Shown here: positions 1 to 7,498 of the stretch, piece by piece
Layout of the letters: each line of letters opens with the position of its first letter
Position numbering within the stretch: position 1 is the first letter of the stretch
Translations under genes and position numbers: made by a program
The notes under the pieces: model-generated
Seen by the model: only the letters and a program-made list of their open reading frames with translations
Told to the model about the DNA's origin: nothing
Databases searched by the model: none
Assembly (NCBI RefSeq): GCF_004116385.1
Contig: NZ_PEIB01000002.1
Coordinates: 186,001-250,000 of the forward strand
Length of the DNA stretch: 64,000 nt
Origin: Veronia nyctiphanis
GTDB lineage: Bacteria > Pseudomonadota > Gammaproteobacteria > Enterobacterales > Vibrionaceae
Direction: 5' to 3'

Positions 1-41
1 ATAGGGAGTACACGCATCTCGTCGCGAATGGCTTGTTCCAT
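1..41 (-). CDS. nadE: NAD+ synthetase, N-terminal fragment
   Basis: The reverse strand from position 41 opens with ATG and reads MEQAIRDEMRVLP before running off the window. A GAGG lies about 11 bases upstream of the ATG. This short stretch resembles the N-terminus of vibrio-type NadE, which makes NAD+ from deamido-NAD+. The neighbour at 198 belongs to the preceding step of the same pathway, which supports the call. Only 13 codons are visible, so the assignment rests on a short match plus context. Confidence 0.55.
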   Translation of the reverse strand, partial: MEQAIRDEMRVLP

Positions 42-197
42 TTTAAGTTTGTCCTCTCGGGCATTTGCTTTATGTCAGTGATATTTTGCATGATTACGCA
101 ATCAAAATCATTGAAAACTTACTGACTCTTAATACGGACCGCCGAGGAAAATAGTTGAGAGATATGGATTCAAAATTATAGATTTGGCGTCAGTCAT

Positions 198-884
198 GTG
201 GATACAAGGCAAACATTAAGTGTCTACACAATAGACACATATGGAATGGTAACTTTACCGTTTGGTGAACGGACCTGTATTGGGGGATTGAGCAGTGTTT
301 TTGATAGTTTTGTTACAGTGTATAATAGAGGTTCGACCAGTAAGGTGAAATTAGTAGTGCCAGAGATAACAAATAATAAAATTGCCGTGTTTGGGAGTGC
401 GTTTAATCCACCAAGCCTAGGGCACCTCAGCGTTTTACAAAGACTAACGCATTTCGATAAAGTTCTTTTAGTGCCGAGTATTGCCCATGCGTGGGGAAAA
501 AATATGGCAGCGTATGAAGAGCGCTGTCGTTGGACTCAAGCGTTCATTAATGACATTGGCTTGGATAATGTTGAACTCTGTGACGCTGAAAAAGCTATTT
601 ACAGGGATGGAGAGCCAGTCACAACATGGGCATTATTAGCATTCTTATCAAAAAGGTACTCTGAAAGTGAACTTACTTTTGTATTAGGCCCCGATAATTT
701 TCTGAACTTTGCTAAGTTTTATAAAGCGAAAGAAATAACTGAAAAGTGGAGTGTTCTGGCTGCGGCTGAGACAGTACCCGTCAGAAGCACCATGATCAGA
801 GCAGCGTTGACATCCGGTGAGTCGATAAAGAATCTTACTACACCGAGTGTCGCAACCCTATTGACCGATTATAACTTTGAATGA
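198..884 (+). CDS. nicotinate-nucleotide adenylyltransferase-like protein
   Basis: This is a nucleotidyltransferase of the NadD type, which transfers AMP from ATP to nicotinate mononucleotide or a related nucleotide in the cytoplasm. The core starts near residue 61 with IAVFGSAFNPPSLGH, where SLGH is the (T/H)xGH nucleotide-binding motif. It ends with RSTMIRAAL, equivalent to the family's ISSTxIR-like motif. The first 53 residues have no family counterpart I recognise. An in-frame GTG at 357 would give about 175 residues, the usual length, but neither start has a convincing ribosome binding site. It faces away from the nadE-like gene. It may be the second, NadD-like paralogue common in vibrios and not the essential NadD. 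Confidence 0.75.
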   Translation: MDTRQTLSVYTIDTYGMVTLPFGERTCIGGLSSVFDSFVTVYNRGSTSKVKLVVPEITNNKIAVFGSAFNPPSLGHLSVLQRLTHFDKVLLVPSIAHAWGKNMAAYEERCRWTQAFINDIGLDNVELCDAEKAIYRDGEPVTTWALLAFLSKRYSESELTFVLGPDNFLNFAKFYKAKEITEKWSVLAAAETVPVRSTMIRAALTSGESIKNLTTPSVATLLTDYNFE

Positions 885-927
885 AAAAACAATTCATCAC
901 TGAGATGGCTTGACTGGAAGATGAGTT

Positions 928-1413
928 ATGCCAGCAGCATATAGAGTAATACTTTTAGCCACCGCAATTCTGACGAGTCAGTTTTCGTTAGCCAGTGATG
1001 TGCTTGAAGTCAGCGATAATGGCCGAAAATCAGACTTCTTCTCTCACAGCAATGAGAGAGGGCGGCTTGAAGTGATAAAAGACTCGTTCGTTTTATCATT
1101 ACCTTCTTGGAGAAATGATACTCGAGATAAGCTAGATATTTGGAACAGCTGGTCGATTGGTGTCGATGTCAATCCATTTATGATGTCGACTGACGGAAAA
1201 AACTTCTACGTTATGGGCCTTCTGATTGATGAAAAAGAAATGCCAGACTGGGACGATTTAGATGGATTAACCGATTGGCTTCTAGACCAAGGTGTCGTGA
1301 TGAGTGTAGGAAGACAGGTGACGGGAAGCGATGCGATCTATCGTTTTGATATTCGCTTCCGCCAGAACAATGATCCTGAAGTTTTACTCCAGCTTCAAAT
1401 ACCTTATCGGTAG
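928..1413 (+). CDS. small secreted protein of unknown function
   Basis: The 161-residue product begins with a hydrophobic segment of about 20 residues ending in SLAS, a likely Sec signal peptide cleaved before DVLEVSD. The mature part is mixed charge and aromatic (SWRNDTRDKLDIWNSWS, MPDWDDLDGLTDWL) and has no cysteines, so it is probably a soluble periplasmic protein. I do not recognise a family. Its last codons overlap the 3' end of the convergent AraC-like gene by 10 bases, so the two messages could interfere. Confidence 0.6.
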   Translation: MPAAYRVILLATAILTSQFSLASDVLEVSDNGRKSDFFSHSNERGRLEVIKDSFVLSLPSWRNDTRDKLDIWNSWSIGVDVNPFMMSTDGKNFYVMGLLIDEKEMPDWDDLDGLTDWLLDQGVVMSVGRQVTGSDAIYRFDIRFRQNNDPEVLLQLQIPYR

Positions 1414-2087
1414 CCAGCTACTTCAATCAGTCTTGTCGATATCTGCTCTTCATTTAGCGTAGATAAAGACGAAATATCAGTCAGTTTTCTCCCCGAGCGG
1501 ATAAGCTTGAGTAACTCTCGTGTATCAAAAATATCCGTAATGCTCTGAAGTTCATTAATTTGTGCGCAGTTTGTGTCTTCTGAGCAGTCATCTTCATTTC
1601 TGCCAGATACGACTCCAACCATCAAACTATCGGTAGCGGTATTAACTTCGACATTTAGAGGCAATTTTGTTGTCAATACATGCTGAAGTGATGGGGTAGC
1701 ATTGCAAATATGATCCCTGAGGACTCGCATAAGACGACCGCCCGGCATATTCCAATCGACAGATTGAACTTGGCTGTACTCGAAAAGTATCGAAAAAATA
1801 AATTGTGACGGCGTCACGTATCCAGCATCCGAGGGAAATTCGGACTGGCTTCTCTGAGAGAAACGTATCTCTTTTGCCTCACTGTTTGGCATAAATGAGA
1901 GAGAAAATAGTGAGTCTGCAGGTAACCAAAAACACTGTGAGGATCCTATTACATACTCCAATTTACCAAGCCTGATCAACACAAAGCCCTTTTCGACACA
2001 TATCAATGAATGAAAGGCCAATTTTTTTCGTGAGGTAATTTTCAAAAGGGTGGCTTTATGGTTAGAAATCTCAATGGCTTGATTCAT
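1404..2087 (-). CDS. AraC-like sensor protein with reduced HTH domain
   Basis: The first ~110 residues resemble the cupin-like sensor domain of AraC-family regulators (SLICVEKGFVLIRLGKLEYVIGSSQCFWLPADSLFSLSF). The C-terminus carries only one helix-turn-helix-like element (LLKLIRSGRKLTDISSL to RLIEVAGYR), which looks like the second AraC helix-turn-helix. The glycine and phenylalanine of the usual GF motif are missing. At 227 residues it is shorter than typical family members (~270-300). It lies back to back with the acyltransferase gene at 2308 across 220 bases. It may regulate that gene or act as a non-DNA-binding sensor; this is inferred. Confidence 0.5.
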   Translation of the reverse strand: MNQAIEISNHKATLLKITSRKKLAFHSLICVEKGFVLIRLGKLEYVIGSSQCFWLPADSLFSLSFMPNSEAKEIRFSQRSQSEFPSDAGYVTPSQFIFSILFEYSQVQSVDWNMPGGRLMRVLRDHICNATPSLQHVLTTKLPLNVEVNTATDSLMVGVVSGRNEDDCSEDTNCAQINELQSITDIFDTRELLKLIRSGRKLTDISSLSTLNEEQISTRLIEVAGYR

Positions 2088-2307
2088 CTTTTTTCTCTCG
2101 AGACGTAGGTTTGCACATGTTCGTCAGTTTCCTTGTTTGGATCAAGCTATTGCACTATTTCTTCGTTTAAATGTTCACATTTCAGCCTAATTCTATGACA
2201 ATAAAAGGTAAGACCTCCAACCAGGATGGTTCAAGGTTCTTATCAAGTGAGACGATTCTAATAACTGCGTACAATGACGCGGATCTAAATTAATTAAGTG
2301 AAAAAAA

Positions 2308-3417
2308 GTGCAGTCTAAAAACGACCCCTATGTAGATATCCGTCCTTACCATGACGACGAAGTTGTTCCAGCCATTAATCGATTGATAAATGATGATGAA
2401 TTCATCTCCGCTATCCTCAGGTATCGCTTACCTTTGCTCGCTAAGACCTTTCCCTGGATAGGAAAGGCATTTCTCAAGCAATACCTTAAGTTTCGCTGGG
2501 CTAATGTGAAAACAGTCCATGACGTGCAAATGCAAGTTGCGAAATATATGCAGTCGATGGTGGAACAAACCACAGATGGATTAACCTACAGCGGGTTAGA
2601 CAATCTCGATCCTTCTAAAGGATACCTTTTCGTCTCCAATCACCGTGATATAGCAATGGATCCTGCTTTGGTGAACTGGTCATTGCACCTTGAGGGCTTT
2701 AATACAGTCAGGATTGCGATTGGCGACAACTTACTGACCAAACCATGTGCCACTGAGCTAATGAAACTGAATAAAAGTTTTATCGTGAAAAGGTCAGCGA
2801 AAGGCCCACGAGAAATGATGAAAGCGCTGGGTCAGCTTTCATCATATATAAAACACTCGCTGGAAGAGAATCAATCGGTGTGGATCGCACAGAAAGAGGG
2901 CAGAGCAAAAGACGGTAATGACAAAACTGATCCTGCTATTCTGAAAATGTTTCATGTTGAGGGACGAAGACAAAAGCAAGGTTTTGCAGAGTATGTGTCT
3001 TCTCTTAACATTATTCCAGTGTCTATTAGCTACGAGAATGACCCTTGTGATTTTGCTAAAGCCAATGAACTGCATCAAAAGTCTGTTGATGGCGAATATG
3101 AGAAGGGCGAGTTTGAAGATATCGAGAGTATCGTTCAGGGAATCGTTGGCCAGAAGCGTAAAATCCATATTGCATTCGGTGAAAAGATCGTTGGAGACTT
3201 CAATTCCCCTGAAGAGTTGGCTAATGAGATTGATCGACAAATCTGTACCAACTACTACTTATTCCCTAATAACTATATCGCTGCAGACATTCAGCATGAA
3301 TCGGTGACATCAAAAGACAAAAAGATGTTTGATGAAAAACTCAGTGCAATGCCAACCGGCGTTTCGGACATTGTTCGACAGATGTATGCGATTCCTGCTG
3401 AAAAGAAAGCACACTGA
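2308..3417 (+). CDS. PlsC-like glycerolipid acyltransferase
   Basis: This 369-residue protein belongs to the lysophosphatidic acid/glycerol-phosphate acyltransferase superfamily, which transfers acyl chains to glycerol phosphates at the inner membrane. The acceptor motif is VSNHRDIAMDP around residues 109-119. H112 and D118 are one residue further apart than in the classic Hx4D motif, as in the NHRDI(V/A)xD subgroup. A second motif, KEGRAKDG near residues 196-203, fits the substrate-binding EGxR box, and NIIPVSISYE fits the later IPV motif. There is no long hydrophobic anchor, so association with the membrane is probably peripheral. The start is a GTG. Confidence 0.75.
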   Translation: MQSKNDPYVDIRPYHDDEVVPAINRLINDDEFISAILRYRLPLLAKTFPWIGKAFLKQYLKFRWANVKTVHDVQMQVAKYMQSMVEQTTDGLTYSGLDNLDPSKGYLFVSNHRDIAMDPALVNWSLHLEGFNTVRIAIGDNLLTKPCATELMKLNKSFIVKRSAKGPREMMKALGQLSSYIKHSLEENQSVWIAQKEGRAKDGNDKTDPAILKMFHVEGRRQKQGFAEYVSSLNIIPVSISYENDPCDFAKANELHQKSVDGEYEKGEFEDIESIVQGIVGQKRKIHIAFGEKIVGDFNSPEELANEIDRQICTNYYLFPNNYIAADIQHESVTSKDKKMFDEKLSAMPTGVSDIVRQMYAIPAEKKAH

Positions 3418-3454
3418 GTTTACGGGGTTAAAATGCTTCTTCAAAGCATAGGTG

Positions 3455-3469
3455 AGTGACAATGTCACT
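3455..3469. repeat. 15-bp palindrome between convergent genes
   Basis: AGTGACA, one central A, then TGTCACT form a perfect 7-1-7 palindrome in the 55-base gap between the convergent acyltransferase and LysR genes. There is no strong T-run, so it is a poor intrinsic terminator. The same core, GTGACANTGTCAC, recurs at about 8556 and 10112 inside genes. Confidence 0.5.
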
Positions 3470-3472
3470 TAT

Positions 3473-4360
3473 CTATGTGCCATACTCAGCAGTATCCAAG
3501 AATTGTTGCTCGACTGTATTTATCTCCCTTATAGCTCGATATTCAAGGTATATGCTCTCACTTGCTGCGGGTGTCCAGCCAGTGAGTATTGACTGAAATT
3601 CACCGGATGCCATTTTTTCGCTAATTAAATGTTCTGGTAAAACAGCGATGCCCATGTTCTGTGATACGGCATCTCTGATATCCCTCAGACTTTGAAATCG
3701 ATAGCCCTCCGTAAACACTGTCGTGACTTCTTCGCTTTCTTTGTTCCGTAGTTTTAATGAATTACTAGTGACGTCGTCACGTTCTCTTGCGATAAATGTA
3801 AACTGACTGAGCTCCGTTGGTGTTTTCGGTTTCCCGTTTCTATTTACAAATTCAGCCGAAGCGACCATCTTGTACCCTTGCTCTTTCAGTGCTATTGCTT
3901 TTCCATTTCTTCGTTGAGTCGCGGTATAAAAGAGTAGGCCAGACTGAGTGGATGATGCATTTATTGAATTTGTCCGACTTATTGTAAATTGCACCAAAGG
4001 ATAAAAATTTCGGAAGAGGGTAGTGAGCTTAGTGACGACACGTAAATCAATACTGTCTTCTAACCACAATTCAATGTCGGCTGGGTAGGCAGTGACATTA
4101 GACACTTTAGCTTCTGCGGCATAGAAATGATTAAGCATTTTCGTCCCGCTTGACGCATATTCTATCCCCAATTTTGTCAGTGATACTGAACGAGTATTTC
4201 TAATAACAAGCTCCAAGCCCAGACGTTTTTCCAACGCAGAAATCTGCTTACTAACCTGTGATTTCGAGATACCGAGCTTGTCTGCAGCACGCGTAAAGTG
4301 CCGTTCTTTAGCCAGTATTGTAAACACCGCTAATTGTTGTACCTCATCTAATGTCGCCAC
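3473..4360 (-). CDS. LysR-family transcriptional regulator
   Basis: The first ~60 residues form the winged helix-turn-helix of LysR proteins (LAVFTILAKERHFTRAADKLGISKSQVSKQISALEKRLGLELVIR). The remaining ~230 residues fit the periplasmic-binding-protein-like effector domain. The 295-residue length is normal. It is divergent from the chromate-transporter gene chrA across 470 AT-rich bases, and that gap holds a good palindrome at 4585-4602, so control of chrA and autoregulation are likely but inferred. The effector is unknown. Confidence 0.85.
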   Translation of the reverse strand: MATLDEVQQLAVFTILAKERHFTRAADKLGISKSQVSKQISALEKRLGLELVIRNTRSVSLTKLGIEYASSGTKMLNHFYAAEAKVSNVTAYPADIELWLEDSIDLRVVTKLTTLFRNFYPLVQFTISRTNSINASSTQSGLLFYTATQRRNGKAIALKEQGYKMVASAEFVNRNGKPKTPTELSQFTFIARERDDVTSNSLKLRNKESEEVTTVFTEGYRFQSLRDIRDAVSQNMGIAVLPEHLISEKMASGEFQSILTGWTPAASESIYLEYRAIREINTVEQQFLDTAEYGT

Positions 4361-4830
4361 ATCGATATCCTTTTTTTTGTTGGTCGCCTCGACGGAATTA
4401 ACTCGTCATTGAGTAAATAAATCAGTAGTGGAACGCTAAGGATGACCAAATACTGTTCAATATATTGAAAGTGTATATTCACTTACCTGTGTTATTCCTA
4501 TGAGGAATTTCAGGTGGATTAACTGTATTTTTATTTCATTTTAATCTGAAAATAAGAAACAATAGTAGCATGATTTAATTTTAATGTTTCTATATGGAAA
4601 CAAAATAGTTATCAAACCGTATCGTTAAAGTGAGAAAAGGCCTAGTTGTCATGTAATTGAAATATATGGCTGAGATTATCAAGCGTTTTGTTGTGGTTTA
4701 TCGAATTTTGACTCTCTTCATCGACGTCCTGATATTTTGCAATCAGCATTTCCTTGGCATGGAACGGTTGCGAATGTGTTCAAATAACGATGATGAATAG
4801 TTCGATTGGAAAGAAAAAATGGAGGTTTAA
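4361..4830. promoter_or_regulatory. lysR-chrA divergent intergenic region with palindrome
   Basis: This 470-base AT-rich gap separates divergent lysR and chrA. At 4585-4602 it contains TGTTTC, six bases, GAAACA: a perfect inverted repeat that also satisfies the LysR T-N11-A rule. It lies about 230 bases upstream of chrA and a similar distance from lysR, so it could serve either promoter. I see no gene in the stretch. Confidence 0.45.
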
Positions 4831-5988
4831 ATGTTAGAAGTGTTTTATCGCTTCTTTTTGTTGGGTTGCATGAGCTTCGGTGGACCCGTTGCACATATCG
4901 GTTACTTTCAGAGAGAGTTTGTTGATAAACGTAAATGGCTCAGTGAAGAGCAATTCTCTAGCGCACTCAGCTTGTGTCAGTTTTTACCAGGCCCAGCAAG
5001 CAGTCAGTTGGGTATGTATATAGGACACAACCGAGCCGGTTACATTGGCGCTCTGTTTGCGTTTTTAGGATTCACGCTGCCTTCTGCGCTTCTGCTAACA
5101 TTTGCTGCCGTGTCAGCGTCATCGCTTGGTCAAAACGAAGCACTTTCGATATTGATTAGCGCCGCTAAGCTGCTGGCCGTCGTTGTTGTTGCCGATGCCA
5201 TTTGGACAATGGGCAAGAAATTCATCACTGACAAGGCGACTGTCGTTACGTGCATAGCAACAACTGCTTGGATCTTATGGCAAACAGGATTAATAGCACA
5301 ACTCGCGCCGATTGTCATCGCTGGTGTGTTTGGTGCATTCTTACTGTCTAAACCATCTTCCAATACTTTGGATAAGCATGAAGGAGAAAGAGCAGGTGCT
5401 CTGAGTGTTGTTCTCTTTACACTATTTGCTTTGTTACTTGTGGTGCCAGCGTTATTGCCGCAATCTGCAACGGTCGATGTATTCAACTATTTCTATCAGG
5501 CTGGGAGCTTTGTGTTTGGTGGCGGGCATGTGGTGCTGCCTCTTCTTCAACCCATTATTGAAGGAAATGTCGCCGATAATGTGCTAATCGAAGGTTATGC
5601 AGCTGCTCAATTGGTGCCTGGTCCAATGTTTACTATTGCCAGTTATGTAGGGACATCGTTTGATGGGGTAAACCCGTACTTGGGCAGTATTATTGCCACA
5701 ATTGCCATTTTCTTGCCTGGTGCACTTCTACTGTTTGGGGCTATGCCAGTGTGGCAGTCCGTGATGAGAAACCCTCAATTTGCTGGCGCAGTTACTCTTA
5801 TCAATGCTGCTGTCGTAGGGCTCTTGTTGGCTGCGTTTTATCGACCTGTATGGTTGGGAGCCGTGCATAATGCCTTTGATATTTTCGTTGTTGTTATCGG
5901 CTTTGTTGTTCTGAGGAAATACAGCATTTCAGTATTTTGGTTACTTGCTGCGATGCTTTTATATAAGGGCGGAATGTCGATAATTTAA
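4831..5988 (+). CDS. chrA: ChrA-family chromate transporter
   Basis: ChrA proteins are inner-membrane transporters that export chromate and give resistance. The 385-residue length fits the long, two-domain form. The N-terminal half carries the CHR signatures SFGGPVAHIGYFQREFVDKRKW and LCQFLPGPASSQLGMYIG. The second half repeats them as FGGGHVVLPLL and AAAQLVPGPMFTIASYVG, so both homologous halves are present. About ten hydrophobic segments are visible. The message starts with AAAATGGAGG about 9 bases before the ATG. Regulation by the divergent LysR gene is likely. Some ChrA homologues have other anion substrates, so chromate itself is by family only. Confidence 0.88.
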   Translation: MLEVFYRFFLLGCMSFGGPVAHIGYFQREFVDKRKWLSEEQFSSALSLCQFLPGPASSQLGMYIGHNRAGYIGALFAFLGFTLPSALLLTFAAVSASSLGQNEALSILISAAKLLAVVVVADAIWTMGKKFITDKATVVTCIATTAWILWQTGLIAQLAPIVIAGVFGAFLLSKPSSNTLDKHEGERAGALSVVLFTLFALLLVVPALLPQSATVDVFNYFYQAGSFVFGGGHVVLPLLQPIIEGNVADNVLIEGYAAAQLVPGPMFTIASYVGTSFDGVNPYLGSIIATIAIFLPGALLLFGAMPVWQSVMRNPQFAGAVTLINAAVVGLLLAAFYRPVWLGAVHNAFDIFVVVIGFVVLRKYSISVFWLLAAMLLYKGGMSII

Positions 5989-6003
5989 TCATCATTTTAG
6001 ATC

Positions 6004-6031
6004 AGCAGGATCGACGACGATCCCTGTTTTT
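6004..6031 (+). terminator. intrinsic terminator after chrA
   Basis: GGATCG (6008-6013), loop ACGA, CGATCC (6018-6023), flanked by CAG and CTG, is followed by TTTTT. It lies 20 bases after the chrA stop codon. Confidence 0.7.
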
Positions 6032-6120
6032 ATAGCACTTAACGCACTATAACTATATTGCCTGTAAACATCGCTATAATACTCATATAAATTACCCTAA
6101 ATGAATTAGCAGAAAAAACG

Positions 6121-7149
6121 TTAAAACTCCCACCTGTGGGTCTTTCCAGTGTCAGCCGCATGCTGTGCTAGCTCAATTGCGTAAATTACCTTTGTTGCAT
6201 CCTCGGCATTTACCGGAGGGGCTGCGTCATCTGATATAGCTCTGGCAAGTTGAGAGAACAACTCGCTGTAACAGCCATGTTCAAGCTCAAGTCTTCTGAC
6301 TTCTTCTGTATCACCCACTTCAAGTGTTGCTTGGTGTTGTTGCCTTCCGAATTCAGAGTAAGTGGGTGGAAGGCCATCTCTCAATTGTTTTTCTTGAATA
6401 TCGACGCCGTGGACAGTAAATGTGGCTTTTGTTCCCTGCACCTCAAATCGCAGACCCTTTCCAGAACGGAAAGGGCTTGAGCCCAGAATAATTTCTTTAT
6501 CCTTGTAATGCATAATTACACGGAAGTAATCGACGGCTTGAGATTGCTCACGCATTGAATGGGAACGGGCAGAAATTGCGTCGGGGTCACCGAACAATAC
6601 CAGTGCCTGATCGATAAGGTGTGAGCCTAAATCAAATAACATCCCAGTGCCTTCACCCGGCATCTCTCGCCATCGGCCAGAGACATCAGGGCGATAACGG
6701 TCAAAGTGTGATTCAAATACTTTTACTTCTCCGAGCTCGTTTTCATTTATTAGGTTTTTTATTGTTAGAAAATCACCGTCCCAACGCCTGTTTTGGTAAG
6801 GGCAGAGTATCTTTCCTCTTTCTCTCGCCACATTAATCAATTCAAGCCCTTGACCTGAATGTGTGACAAAAGGCTTTTCTACCAGCACATGACAGTCAGC
6901 CTCAAGAGCCTGTTTTGTATAGTTGTAATGTGTGTGGTTAGGGCTACCAATGACGACCAATTCAAGCTCTTCCTCACGAAGCATTTGTTCTATGTCGGAA
7001 TAGCATTTCGCATCAGGTACTGAAACTTTTACGATATCGGGTTTGCTACTTACCACAGCGGTGACCTGATAATCTGGTAATACAGAGAGAAAAGGGAGAT
7101 GAAACGTTGTTGAAGAGAGACCAAAGCCAACCAGACCAGTCCGAATCAT
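6121..7149 (-). CDS. Gfo/Idh/MocA-family NAD(P)-dependent oxidoreductase
   Basis: This enzyme belongs to the sugar/inositol dehydrogenase superfamily and most resembles the YdgJ/YhhX branch. The N-terminal Rossmann motif is GLVGFGLSSTTFHLPFL, and the conserved EKPF motif (VLVEKPFVTH) lies near residue 95. The C-terminal domain has RWDGDF and HFDRYRPDVSGRWRE, typical of this branch. I chose the ATG at 7149 because it has GAGGAG ten bases upstream and starts directly on the Rossmann strand; an upstream in-frame start at 7275 would add 42 unrelated residues. It stands alone, and its substrate is unknown. Confidence 0.85.
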   Translation of the reverse strand: MIRTGLVGFGLSSTTFHLPFLSVLPDYQVTAVVSSKPDIVKVSVPDAKCYSDIEQMLREEELELVVIGSPNHTHYNYTKQALEADCHVLVEKPFVTHSGQGLELINVARERGKILCPYQNRRWDGDFLTIKNLINENELGEVKVFESHFDRYRPDVSGRWREMPGEGTGMLFDLGSHLIDQALVLFGDPDAISARSHSMREQSQAVDYFRVIMHYKDKEIILGSSPFRSGKGLRFEVQGTKATFTVHGVDIQEKQLRDGLPPTYSEFGRQQHQATLEVGDTEEVRRLELEHGCYSELFSQLARAISDDAAPPVNAEDATKVIYAIELAQHAADTGKTHRWEF

Positions 7150-7286
7150 AATGCGCTCCTCATTTTGTTCGGTGACATAGCAAAATATACGGCATCTCAC
7201 GGTGAGTGTCAGCCAGTCTGCACTTTTACTACAAAGCATAAGCACTGAAAATATGCCAAGCAAGTGGGAATACATACATGATTATT

Positions 7287-7315
7287 TTGACAAAAGTAGA
7301 TTTTGTATGTTTAAT
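7287..7315 (+). promoter_or_regulatory. sigma70-type promoter of the ABC-F gene
   Basis: TTGACA at 7287-7292 is a consensus -35 box. With 17-base spacing, TTTAAT at 7310-7315 is a plausible -10 box. Transcription would start near 7322, leaving a leader of about 175 bases before the ABC-F start codon. Confidence 0.55.
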
Positions 7316-7337
7316 TCTCGCCACTTTCTGAATTTGG

Positions 7338-7412
7338 AGTTTACGCCTGATGTTTAACTAATCCCTGACAATCTAATTTCTTTAGTTTTTTCAGGGTTAG
7401 TGGGCGTAAACT
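7338..7412 (+). promoter_or_regulatory. long hairpin in the ABC-F leader
   Basis: Two consecutive inverted repeats nest in one structure. AGTTTACGCC (7338-7347) pairs with GGCGTAAACT (7403-7412). Inside it, ACTAATCCCTGA (7357-7368) pairs with TCAGGGTTAGT (7391-7401) with one bulged base. The loop is AT-rich. There is no T-run after the outer stem, so it is not a simple terminator. ABC-F resistance genes in other bacteria are often controlled by leader attenuation, which makes a regulatory role plausible but unproven. Confidence 0.5.
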
Positions 7413-7475
7413 ACACCTCTCTACATTTCTATTATGGGTTAACTCCCGTTTCGAGCGTGTCGTCCACATGCCCTG

Positions 7476-7494
7476 CTTATTTTTAAATAAGGAG
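7476..7494 (+). promoter_or_regulatory. small hairpin next to the ABC-F ribosome binding site
   Basis: CTTATTT (7476-7482), TT, AAATAAG (7485-7491) form a hairpin whose 3' arm runs into AAGGAG (7489-7494), the ribosome binding site for the ATG at 7499. Folding would partly hide the site. Confidence 0.4.
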
Positions 7495-7498
7495 CGCA

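Noticed and set aside
7307-7357. A 16-codon open frame (starting MFNSRH) whose end overlaps the leader hairpin of the ABC-F gene, as an attenuator leader peptide.
   Set aside because: It has no ribosome binding site, and its ATG overlaps the probable -10 box, so the message would start downstream of it.
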